From positions 1 through 46,839 of the forward strand of contig JAFEFZ010000315.1 of assembly GCA_018240325.1 (NCBI GenBank): DNA of 46,839 nucleotides, in the 5' to 3' direction. The notes below the pieces were generated by a model. The model was not told the origin of the DNA and did not search any database. It saw nothing but the letters and a program-made list of their open reading frames with translations. The position numbers were made by a program, and so were the translations under genes. This document shows positions 19,941-28,166 of the stretch, one piece after another. How positions within the stretch are numbered: the first letter of the stretch is position 1; every line of letters begins with the position of its first letter. The stretch comes from Pseudomonadota bacterium. Its GTDB lineage: Bacteria > Pseudomonadota > Gammaproteobacteria > Burkholderiales > Burkholderiaceae_C.

Positions 19941-20003
19941 TCAGCAAGCCCGCGGCCCTGCTCCTAGAAGCAGCAGCGCGAGGGCGGCGGAACGCAACGA
20001 CAT
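19941..20003 (-). CDS. leuL: leuA leader peptide (20 residues, leucine-rich)
   Basis: This short ORF, ATG at 20003 to TGA at 19941, has six leucines in 20 residues including four in a row (ALALLLLG). Their codons include TTG, CTC, CTT and CTA as well as CTG, unusual in a genome that strongly prefers CTG/CTC. It ends 26 nt before an attenuator hairpin and 100 nt before leuA. This is the layout of amino-acid attenuation leaders: ribosome stalling at the Leu run when leucyl-tRNA is scarce would block the terminator. It lies between pssA and leuA. No Shine-Dalgarno is seen; a -10 box 7 nt upstream suggests a leaderless start. The peptide itself likely has no function. Confidence 0.75.
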   Translation of the reverse strand: MSLRSAALALLLLGAGPRAC

Positions 20004-20010
20004 GCGGCGC

Positions 20011-20038
20011 ACTATAGCACGGCGGCCGCTCAGTGCAG
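20011..20038 (-). promoter_or_regulatory. Promoter for the leuA leader
   Basis: On the minus strand CTGCAC (20038-20033), a 16-nt spacer and TATAGT (20016-20011). The predicted start point falls at the leader peptide's ATG (20003). The -35 overlaps the end of pssA, so leuA would have its own promoter despite sitting at the end of the ilv-pssA run. Confidence 0.55.
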
Positions 20039-20883
20039 CCCGCGCTCGTCGGGCTCGTCCTTGGAGATCGCGATCACGCTGACCGGCTTGCCCTTGGTCT
20101 TGCGCCAGGCATAGACGGCATAGCCGGATACGCCGTACACGCAGAACGCGCCGAACAGCACCAGCGGCGGATGCAGGTTGACCGCGGCAATGCCCAGCGC
20201 GATCAGCACCAGCACGACGAAGGGCACCGAGCGGCGCTGCCCCAGATCCTTGAAGCTGTAGAAGGGCACGTTGGTCACCATCGTCAGCCCCGCATAGAGC
20301 GTCACCGCCATGGCGGTCCAGGCCAGCCAGTCGATCCGGCCGGCGCCCTTGATGCCGGCATCGTCCATCACCCAGATGAAGCCGGTCACCAGCGCTGCCG
20401 CGGCCGGGCTGGGCAGGCCCTGGAACCAGCGCCGGTCGACGACGCCGACATTGGTGTTGAAGCGTGCCAGCCGCAGCGCGGCCGACGCGCAGTAGACGAA
20501 GGCGACGACCCAACCGGCCTTGCCCAGGCCCTTGAGCGCCCACTCGTAGACGATCAGCGCCGGCGCGGCGCCGAAGCTGACCATGTCGGCCAGGCTGTCC
20601 ATCTGCTCGCCGAACGCGCTCTGGGTGTGGGTCATGCGCGCGATCCGGCCGTCCAGGCCGTCGAGCACCATCGCGCAGAACACGCCGATGACCGCGTTCT
20701 CGAAGCGGCCGTTCATCGCCATCACGATCGCGTAGAAGCCGCCGAACAGCGCCGCCAGCGTGACCAGGTTGGGCAGCACGTAGATGCCGCGCCGGCGCGG
20801 ACGCGGCACGCCGAGCGGCGCGGCCGCCGGGTCGAAACCCGAGCCGGCGTCGTCCGCCGCCGGGCCGATGCGCGGCACCGGCA

Positions 20884-20884
<1 letters not shown>
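20030..20884 (-). CDS. pssA: CDP-diacylglycerol-serine O-phosphatidyltransferase (phosphatidylserine synthase)
   Basis: This is a 284-residue inner-membrane enzyme that makes phosphatidylserine from CDP-diacylglycerol and serine, the precursor of phosphatidylethanolamine. The CDP-alcohol phosphatidyltransferase signature is complete: Asp75, Asp78-Gly79, Ala82-Arg83, Gly92, Asp96 and Asp100 with the canonical spacings. About eight hydrophobic segments follow the GIYVLPNLVTLAALFGGFYA start of the membrane domain. The ATG shares one base with the ilvC stop (TGATG), so translation is coupled to ilvC. Its place between ilvC and leuA is a known betaproteobacterial arrangement. No psd gene is present here. 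Confidence 0.95.
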
Positions 20885-21939
<1,055 letters not shown>

Positions 21940-22431
21940 CTACACCCGCAGGATGCGCTCGCCGCGGCCGATGCCGCTGGTGCCGGTGCGCACCGTCTCC
22001 AGGATCGCGGCGCGGTCGATCGCCTGCAAGAAGGCGTCGAGCTTGGCGGCGTCGCCGGTGATCTCGAGCGTGTAGCTCTTTTCGGTCACGTCGACGATGC
22101 GGCCGCGGAAGATGTCGGCCATGCGCTTCATCTCGTCGCGCTCCTTGCCCACCGCGCGCACCTTGACCAGCATCAGCTCGCGCTCGGTGTAGCTGCCCTC
22201 GGTCAGGTCGACCACCTTGACCACCTCGATCAGCCGATTCAGGTGCTTGGTGATCTGCTCGATCACCTCGTCGCTGCCGGTGGTGACGATCGTCATGCGC
22301 GACAGCGACGCGTCCTCGGTGGGCGCCACCGTCAGGCTTTCGATGTTGTAGCCGCGCGCCGAGAACAGCGCGACGACACGCGACAGGGCGCCGGGCTCGT
22401 TCTCGAGCAGCACCGCGATGATGTGTTTCAT
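21940..22431 (-). CDS. ilvN: Acetolactate synthase small (regulatory) subunit
   Basis: This is a 163-residue regulatory partner of the catalytic subunit encoded just upstream. An N-terminal ACT domain (residues 3-75; HIIAVLLENEPGALSRVVAL, with SLTVAPTEDASLSRMTI) binds valine, and a C-terminal ALS_ss_C domain (about 85-158) activates the large subunit. Length and sequence fit the IlvH/IlvN family. The ATG at 22431 with AGGA upstream is preferred over an in-frame codon at 22449. The gap to ilvB is 165 nt, and ilvC follows after 39 nt. Confidence 0.96.
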   Translation of the reverse strand: MKHIIAVLLENEPGALSRVVALFSARGYNIESLTVAPTEDASLSRMTIVTTGSDEVIEQITKHLNRLIEVVKVVDLTEGSYTERELMLVKVRAVGKERDEMKRMADIFRGRIVDVTEKSYTLEITGDAAKLDAFLQAIDRAAILETVRTGTSGIGRGERILRV

Positions 22432-22596
22432 GTTTGCGTCGTCCTGCACGGCTCTTCCGGCTTCGGGGCGGTAACCCCGGGCCCTTGGCCGCGCGTTTCG
22501 AGGTTGGGAAAACGGCTCGCGAGACCGCGGCCCGCCGTGGCCGGCAGCGCGGGCAGCAGCGCGATAGCGCGGCCGTGCGCACCGGATCGGGCGGGG

Positions 22597-24381
22597 CTAC
22601 AGATCCTCGCTGCCCAGCAGCATCTCGGTGATGCCCTTGCCGGCCTGCACCATCGGCCACACGTTCTCGGTGGGGTCGGTGCGGATGTCCAGGAACACGG
22701 TGCGGTCGCGCAGCGCGATCGCCTCGCGCAATGCCGGCTCCACGTCCGCAGGCTTCTCGACGAGCAGGCCGACGTGGCCGTAGGCCTCGGCCAGCTTGAC
22801 GAAGTCGGGCAGCGCGTCGACGTAGCTGTGCGAATAGCGCCCGCCGTACATCAGCTCCTGCCACTGCCGCACCATGCCGAGGTAGCGGTTGTTCAGCGAC
22901 ACGATCTTCACCGGCGTGTCGTACTGCTTGCAGGTCGACAGCTCCTGGATGCACATCTGGATCGAGCCCTCGCCGGTGATGCAGAACACGTCGGACTCGG
23001 GCTTCGCGAGCTTGATGCCCATCGCGTACGGCAGCCCCACGCCCATCGTGCCCAGGCCGCCGGAGTTGATCCAGCGCCGCGGCTGCTCGAAGCGGAAGTA
23101 CTGCGCCGCCCACATCTGGTGCTGGCCGACGTCGGAGGTGATGTAGACGTCGCGCTCGCGCGTCAGATCGCAGAGCTTGCGCACCACCGCCTGCGGCTTG
23201 ATCACCTCGGTGCTGTCCTTGAAGGCCAGGCAGTTGCGCTGGCGCCACTCGTTGACCTGCCCCCACCAGGCCGACAACGCCGCCGCGTCGGGCCGTGCGG
23301 GCGCCGCGCTGAGCTGCGCGATCAGCTCCTGCAGCACGTCCTTCACGTCGCCGACGATCGGCACGTCGACGCGCACGCGCTTGCTGATGCTCGACGGGTC
23401 GATGTCGACGTGGATGATCTTGCGCTGCACCTGCGCGAAGTGGGCCGGATCGCCGATCACGCGGTCGTCGAAGCGCGCGCCCACCGCGAGCAGCACGTCG
23501 CAGTGCTGCATCGTCATGTTCGCCTCGTAGGTGCCGTGCATGCCGAGCATGCCGAGAAAGCGCGGGTCGCTCGCCGGCACCGCGCCCAGCCCCATCAACG
23601 TGTGGGTGCAGGGGAAGCCGAGCAGGTCGACCAGCTGGCGCAGTTCGGCCGACGCTTCGCCCAGGATCACGCCGCCGCCGGTGTAGATGTACGGCCGCTT
23701 CGCGCCCAGCAGCAGCTGCACCGCCTTGCGGATCTGGCCGCCGTGGCCCTTCTTCACCGGGTTGTACGAGCGCATCTCGATGCGCTCGGGGTAGTGGAAC
23801 GCGCAGGTCTTCACCGACACGTCCTTCGGGATGTCCACCACCACCGGCCCGGGCCGGCCCGAGCGCGCGATGTGGAAGGCCTTCTTGAGCGTCAGCGCCA
23901 GATCGCGCACGTCCTTGACCAGGAAGTTGTGCTTGACCACCGGGCGCGTGATGCCGACCGTGTCGCATTCCTGGAATGCGTCCAGCCCGATCGCCGGCGT
24001 CGGCACCTGGCCGGTGATGATCACCATCGGGATCGAGTCCATGTACGCCGTGGCGATGCCGGTCACGGCATTGGTCACGCCCGGGCCGGACGTGACCAGC
24101 GCGACCCCGACATCGCCGGTGGCACGCGCATAGCCGTCGGCCGCGTGTACCGCGGCCTGCTCGTGGCGCACCAGGATGTGCTGGATCGCGTCCTGCTTGT
24201 ACAGCTCGTCGTAGATGTACAGCACTGCGCCGCCCGGGTAGCCCCACAGGTACTTGACCTGTTCGGCCTGCAGGCAGCGCACCAGGATCTCGGAGCCGTT
24301 CAGCTCCTCGGGGTGCAGGGCGGAGGGGGCGGGGGGTTGCGCCGACGCGGCGCGCTTGACTTCCGCGGGGGAGATGTCCAT
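22597..24381 (-). CDS. ilvB: Acetolactate synthase large (catalytic) subunit
   Basis: This is a 594-residue thiamine-diphosphate and FAD enzyme that condenses pyruvate with pyruvate or 2-ketobutyrate. The N-terminal TPP domain has the catalytic glutamate in RHEQAAVHAADGYARATG. The central FAD/transhydrogenase-like domain includes GARFDDRVIGDPAHF. The C-terminal TPP/Mg site is GEGSIQMCIQELSTC through NNRYLGMVRQWQELMY. A 25-residue Pro/Ala-rich lead precedes the conserved core. AAAGGG lies 7 nt before the ATG at 24381. It is the first gene of the minus-strand ilv block and is divergent from the sigma factor gene. Confidence 0.97.
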   Translation of the reverse strand: MDISPAEVKRAASAQPPAPSALHPEELNGSEILVRCLQAEQVKYLWGYPGGAVLYIYDELYKQDAIQHILVRHEQAAVHAADGYARATGDVGVALVTSGPGVTNAVTGIATAYMDSIPMVIITGQVPTPAIGLDAFQECDTVGITRPVVKHNFLVKDVRDLALTLKKAFHIARSGRPGPVVVDIPKDVSVKTCAFHYPERIEMRSYNPVKKGHGGQIRKAVQLLLGAKRPYIYTGGGVILGEASAELRQLVDLLGFPCTHTLMGLGAVPASDPRFLGMLGMHGTYEANMTMQHCDVLLAVGARFDDRVIGDPAHFAQVQRKIIHVDIDPSSISKRVRVDVPIVGDVKDVLQELIAQLSAAPARPDAAALSAWWGQVNEWRQRNCLAFKDSTEVIKPQAVVRKLCDLTRERDVYITSDVGQHQMWAAQYFRFEQPRRWINSGGLGTMGVGLPYAMGIKLAKPESDVFCITGEGSIQMCIQELSTCKQYDTPVKIVSLNNRYLGMVRQWQELMYGGRYSHSYVDALPDFVKLAEAYGHVGLLVEKPADVEPALREAIALRDRTVFLDIRTDPTENVWPMVQAGKGITEMLLGSEDL

Positions 24382-24628
24382 TGAATGACCCTTTGCGAAT
24401 TTCTCTGACGAAAAACCATCGGTGCCCCTCCTCGCGCCCTCGTGAGGCGGATTCGGAAAAGCAGCGCGGCACGCGTGCGGACCCCGGGTGCGGGCGTCCG
24501 GGCGATGCCCCGGGAGCTCTTTGTGCGAAGCAGCATTATGCAGCAAGCCCGCCGCCGCGGCGGCGCAGCCGCGCCGAGGGCCGATGCCATAATCGCCGCG
24601 GCCCAGCACGGGGCGCAACAGCCAGCCC
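24382..24628. other. Divergent intergenic region between ilvB and the sigma factor gene
   Basis: These 247 bp separate ilvB (minus) from the sigma factor operon (plus). Two -10-like CATAAT hexamers are visible, one on the minus strand at 24540-24535 and one on the plus strand at 24588-24593, neither with a convincing -35. I found no leader peptide or strong attenuator in front of ilvB, in contrast to leuA. Confidence 0.5.
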
Positions 24629-25192
24629 GTGGCGACCGAGCAAGAACTGTCCGACTTCCTCGAGAGCGCCGAGCGGCGCGCCTTCAAGCGCACCGCCTAC
24701 GCCGTTCGCGACGACGACTCGGCGCTCGACATCGTTCAGGACGCGATGATCCGCCTGGCCGAGCACTATGCCGACCGCCCGGCAGCCGAATTGCCGCTCA
24801 TCTTCGCGCGCATCCTGTCGAACGCCACGATGGACTGGTTCCGGCGCCAGAAGGTCCGGCAAGCGGTCGTGCAGAATTTCTCCGACCTCGAGTCCGCCGC
24901 CGACGACGGCTTCGACCTGCTGGAGGTTCTGGAAGCCTCGCGCGACGGCGCCGAAGCACCGGGCCCGGCCGAGCTGCTGTCGCGCGAACAGACCTTGAGC
25001 CAGATCGAATTCGAAGTGGCAGCGCTGCCGGCGCGTCAACGCGAGGCCTTCCTGCTGCGTTACTGCGAGGACTTGGATGTGGCCGAGACCGCGGCGGTGA
25101 TGGGCTGTTCGGAGGGCAGCGTGAAGACGCATTGCTCCCGGGCCGTGCATGCGTTGGCAAAGGCGCTGGCTGCGAAGGGCCTGAAACCGTGA
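24629..25192 (+). CDS. RNA polymerase sigma factor, ECF type
   Basis: This is a 187-residue sigma-70-family regulator with region 2 (about 15-80; DDDSALDIVQDAMIRLAEHY, then MDWFRRQK) and region 4 (about 128-180; LPARQREAFLLRYCEDLDVA, then GCSEGSVKTHCSRAVHAL). There is no region 1.1 or 3, so it is of the extracytoplasmic-function kind. It starts with GTG at 24629; the start region has GC-rich, weak Shine-Dalgarno sequence. The stop overlaps the next gene's start (GTGA). Its three partners are a single-pass membrane protein, an exported protein and an RDD protein, which suggests an envelope-linked function and a possible anti-sigma role for the second gene. Confidence 0.92.
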   Translation: MATEQELSDFLESAERRAFKRTAYAVRDDDSALDIVQDAMIRLAEHYADRPAAELPLIFARILSNATMDWFRRQKVRQAVVQNFSDLESAADDGFDLLEVLEASRDGAEAPGPAELLSREQTLSQIEFEVAALPARQREAFLLRYCEDLDVAETAAVMGCSEGSVKTHCSRAVHALAKALAAKGLKP

Positions 25193-25632
25193 ATGCCGTC
25201 CCTATCATCGATCCCCGCCTCGACGCGCTGCGGGACCAGCTGGCCCGTCGCGTCGCCCTGCAACTCGACAGCCAGGCGCAGCGGCTGCCGCACGACATCG
25301 GCGAGCGGCTGCGCGTGGCACGCGAGCAAGCGGTGCGCCGGGCGCGCGAGTCGCGTCTGGTCGAGGCTGCGGCGCCGCACGCGGTTGCCGTCCGCACCGG
25401 GGCGGACGGCAGCGTGGCGCTGGGCGGCACACCGTCGTGGTGGGTGCGGATCGGGTCGGCATTGCCGCTGCTGGTGCTCGTCGTCGGGCTGCTGCTGATC
25501 CAGCACCTGCAGGAGAACGCCGAGATCAGCGCCGCCGCCGAGGTCGACTCGGCGTTGCTCGCCGACGACCTGCCGCCGGACGCCTATGGCGACCCCGGTT
25601 TCGTGGAGTTCCTGAAGCACGGCCAGCCGTGA
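25189..25632 (+). CDS. DUF3619 family single-pass membrane protein (candidate anti-sigma factor)
   Basis: This 147-residue protein has a charged N-terminal region (residues 1-83, Arg/Glu-rich, largely helical by composition), one hydrophobic segment (about 84-103, VRIGSALPLLVLVVGLLLIQ) and a short acidic tail of about 40 residues. The layout (cytoplasmic domain, one membrane helix, short periplasmic end) and its position directly after a sigma factor gene resemble anti-sigma factors, but no known anti-sigma domain is recognised. The family is DUF3619, of unknown function. The GTG at 25189 overlaps the sigma factor stop, and the stop overlaps the next start (GTGA). An ATG at 25193 is in another frame and gives no plausible protein. 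Confidence 0.85.
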   Translation: MNAVPIIDPRLDALRDQLARRVALQLDSQAQRLPHDIGERLRVAREQAVRRARESRLVEAAAPHAVAVRTGADGSVALGGTPSWWVRIGSALPLLVLVVGLLLIQHLQENAEISAAAEVDSALLADDLPPDAYGDPGFVEFLKHGQP

Positions 25633-26513
25633 GCAGCGCATCGATCGGGCGGTTGCGCCTGCTCCGGGTGGTCTGCGTTGCCGCGGCAGCCGCCGCCGCC
25701 GGGCTGGTGCCGCCATCGGCATCGGCCCAGCAGGCCCCGGGATCGGTGCCGGCCGCAGCGGCCGGCCCCGATTGGCAGGCGCTGAGCCCGGCGCAACAGC
25801 AGGCACTGCAGCCGCTGAAGCGCGACTGGGCCGGCATCGATGCGCCGCGCAAGCAGAAATGGCTGGAGATCGTGGCCCGGTTCCCGGCCATGCCGCCCGA
25901 GGAGCGCGAGCGGGTCCAAGCGCGCATGGCGGAATGGGCGCGCCTGTCGCCTGCCGAACGCGGCCAGGCCCGGTTGCAGTTCCAGGAAGTGCGGCAGATG
26001 AATCCGCAGGATCGTGCGGCTGCCTGGGACGCATACCTGGCGTTGCCGGCCGAGCAGCGGCGCGCCCTCGCCCAGCGTGCCAAGACCGTGCCGCGCGCCA
26101 CGCCCGAGGCCCGCGCCGGCACCGCTGCGGCGCCGCCGAACCAGAAGGCCAACCCGACGGTCCCACCGGGGAAGCCGGTCACGGCAACCGCGGTTGCGTC
26201 GACGCTCGTGCACGCCAGTCCGGGCGCGACCACCACCCTGATCTCGAAGGCGCCGAAGCCGCCGGCGCAAGAGCAGCCGGGCGCGCCGAAGATCGCGGCG
26301 CCTTCGGACCGGCTCGACCGCAAGACGCTGTTGCCGCGCACGGCCGCGCTCGCCGCACCCGCGAGCGCGGCGCCGTCCGCGGCTGCTCCGGCCGCAGCGC
26401 AGCAGCAGCCGGCAGCCGCCAGCAGCACGGCGGCACCGCCCGCCGGCTCCCCCGCGGCAGCCGCCGAAGCCGCGCCCGGCGCGTCGGCCGAACCCTCCGG
26501 CACGAGCCAATGA
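25629..26513 (+). CDS. DUF3106 domain-containing exported protein
   Basis: This is a 294-residue protein with an N-terminal signal peptide (hydrophobic 11-29, cleavage likely after ASA near 34). The conserved DUF3106 part (about 44-155) consists of repeated helical units with Trp and Pro-x-Glu-Arg motifs (ALSPAQQQAL, WLEIVARFPAMPPEERERVQ, EWARLSPAERGQARLQF, YLALPAEQRRALAQ). A long Pro/Ala-rich, low-complexity C-terminal half follows. It is probably periplasmic, of unknown function. The GTG at 25629 overlaps the DUF3619 stop, and its own stop overlaps the RDD start (ATGA). The repeats faintly recall periplasmic stress sensors such as CpxP/Spy-like proteins, but that is only an impression. Confidence 0.85.
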   Translation: MSSASIGRLRLLRVVCVAAAAAAAGLVPPSASAQQAPGSVPAAAAGPDWQALSPAQQQALQPLKRDWAGIDAPRKQKWLEIVARFPAMPPEERERVQARMAEWARLSPAERGQARLQFQEVRQMNPQDRAAAWDAYLALPAEQRRALAQRAKTVPRATPEARAGTAAAPPNQKANPTVPPGKPVTATAVASTLVHASPGATTTLISKAPKPPAQEQPGAPKIAAPSDRLDRKTLLPRTAALAAPASAAPSAAAPAAAQQQPAAASSTAAPPAGSPAAAAEAAPGASAEPSGTSQ

Positions 26514-27040
26514 CGTCCGCGGCGCCGCCGGGCACAGCGTCCGAGTGGCAGGCGCCGTCGCTGCGGCGGCGGGTGGCCTGCTTCGTCTACGAGGGCGTGC
26601 TGCTGTTCGGCGTGGTCATGGCGACCGGCCTGGTGTACGGCATCGTGACTCAGCAGCGCCATGCGCTCCAGGGCCAGCGCGGCCTGCAGGCGGTGGTGTT
26701 CCTTGTGCTCGGGCTGTATTTCGTCTGGTTCTGGTCGCATGGCGGCCAGACGCTGGCCATGAAGACCTGGCAGATCCGCGTGGTCGGCCGCGACGGCCGG
26801 CCGCCCTCGCCCGCGCGCGCCGCGCTGCGCTACCTGGGCAGCTGGCTGTGGTTCCTGCCGGCGCTGCTGTGGGCCGGCGCGACCGGGCAGCACCACGGCG
26901 GCGCGATCGCTGCCGCCTTGACGGTGGGCGTGCTCGGCTACGCCGCGCTGACCCTGCTGAACCCGCAGCGCCAGTACTGGCACGACCTGCTGGCCGGCAC
27001 CCGGCTGGTGCGAAGCCGCCAGCCGGACAAGCCGCGCTGA
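26510..27040 (+). CDS. RDD family membrane protein
   Basis: This is a 176-residue inner-membrane protein with the RDD layout: RRRVACFVYEGVLLFGVVMA as first helix, a second helix around VVFLVLGLYFVWFW, the conserved GGQTLAMKTWQIRVV stretch, and a third hydrophobic region near 110-150, ending NPQRQYWHDLLAGTRLV, a typical RDD terminus. The role is unknown; some RDD proteins have been linked to ion transport. The ATG overlaps the DUF3106 stop (ATGA). It is the last gene of the coupled four-gene unit. Confidence 0.9.
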   Translation: MTSAAPPGTASEWQAPSLRRRVACFVYEGVLLFGVVMATGLVYGIVTQQRHALQGQRGLQAVVFLVLGLYFVWFWSHGGQTLAMKTWQIRVVGRDGRPPSPARAALRYLGSWLWFLPALLWAGATGQHHGGAIAAALTVGVLGYAALTLLNPQRQYWHDLLAGTRLVRSRQPDKPR

Positions 27041-27073
27041 TCGGCGCGAGCGGCCCCTGGCGCGGGCTGCGGG

Positions 27074-27079
27074 CACAAT
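27074..27079 (+). promoter_or_regulatory. Candidate -10 element for a leaderless LOG-family transcript
   Basis: CACAAT ends 8 nt before the ATG at 27088; no Shine-Dalgarno and no good -35 are present. Confidence 0.3.
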
Positions 27080-27087
27080 GCCCGCGC

Positions 27088-27684
27088 ATGACACCCGACC
27101 CCGCCGCATTGTCGATTTGCGTGTTCTGCGGCTCGCGCACCGGCGCGTCGCCGGCCGACGCCGACGCCGCGCGCGAAGTCGGCCGCCTGATCGGCGAGCG
27201 CGGCTGGCGCCTGGTGTATGGCGGCGGGCACGCCGGCATGATGGGGCTGGTGGCCGATGCGGCGCTGGCCGCCGGCGCGCCGGTAGTCGGCGTGATCCCA
27301 CAGTCGCTGATGGCGCGCGAGCACGGCCATACCGGCCTGACCGAACTGCACGTGGTGCAGACGATGCACGAGCGCAAGCGCCTGATGGCCGAGCGCAGCG
27401 ACGCCTTCCTCGCGCTGCCCGGCGGCCTGGGCACGCTGGAGGAGCTGTTCGAGGTCTGGACCTGGCGCCAGCTCGGCTATCACGACAAGCCGGTGGGCCT
27501 GCTCAACACCGGCGGGCACTACGACGCGCTGCTGGCCTTCATCGGCCACGCGGCCGCAGCCGGCTACATCAGCGCAGCGCAGCGCGCGTTGCTGCAAGTC
27601 GACACATGTGCGGGCCCGCTGCTGCAGCGGCTGGCCGGGCTGGCGGCCGCCGCGACCGAGCCGGACGACTACGCGCTGACCTGA
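27088..27684 (+). CDS. LOG family protein (TIGR00730; cytokinin riboside 5'-monophosphate phosphoribohydrolase-like)
   Basis: This is a 198-residue Rossmann-like nucleotide phosphoribohydrolase. Members hydrolyse nucleoside monophosphates such as AMP or cytokinin nucleotides, releasing the free base. It shows CVFCGSR near residues 11-17, YGGGHAGMMG at 44-53, ERKRLMA at 95-101 and the signature PGGLGTLEE at 111-119, all intact. In many bacteria the physiological role is simply nucleotide salvage rather than hormone production. It follows the RDD gene by 47 nt on the same strand, with a possible own promoter, and is followed by a stem-loop. Confidence 0.92.
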   Translation: MTPDPAALSICVFCGSRTGASPADADAAREVGRLIGERGWRLVYGGGHAGMMGLVADAALAAGAPVVGVIPQSLMAREHGHTGLTELHVVQTMHERKRLMAERSDAFLALPGGLGTLEELFEVWTWRQLGYHDKPVGLLNTGGHYDALLAFIGHAAAAGYISAAQRALLQVDTCAGPLLQRLAGLAAAATEPDDYALT

Positions 27685-27716
27685 GAGCCTGTGAACACAT
27701 TCCATTCACGGGCTCT
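27684..27716. terminator. Stem-loop between convergent LOG and PII genes
   Basis: AGAGCCTGTGAA (27684-27695) pairs with TTCACGGGCTCT (27705-27716) over 12 bp, the single mismatch being a G-U wobble, with a 9-nt AT-rich loop. It begins in the LOG stop codon and lies before the convergent PII gene's stop. It is probably a bidirectional terminator, although no T-run follows. Composition is unlike the flanks. Confidence 0.55.
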
Positions 27717-27743
27717 GAGCCGCGCCGGCCGCAGGCCCTGGCG

Positions 27744-28118
<375 letters not shown>

Positions 28119-28152
28119 TTAATCACGGAACGCGCAGCCTCCGGCACCCGCC

Positions 28153-28158
28153 TAGACT
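28153..28158 (+). promoter_or_regulatory. Candidate -10 element for a leaderless acyltransferase transcript
   Basis: TAGACT ends 8 nt before the ATG at 28167; the same hexamer serves as -10 in the pbpG promoter. No Shine-Dalgarno is seen and the -35 is poor. Confidence 0.35.
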
Positions 28159-28166
28159 GCGCCGCC

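Noticed and set aside
24382-24600. Possible attenuator or leader peptide in front of ilvB
   Set aside because: No short ORF rich in Ile, Val or Leu and no terminator hairpin with antiterminator partner could be found, unlike the leuA region.
25193-25498. Alternative ORF starting at the ATG 25193, just after the sigma factor stop
   Set aside because: It encodes Arg/Cys/Ser-rich noise in another frame, while the GTG at 25189 opens a conserved DUF3619-like protein with a clean membrane helix.
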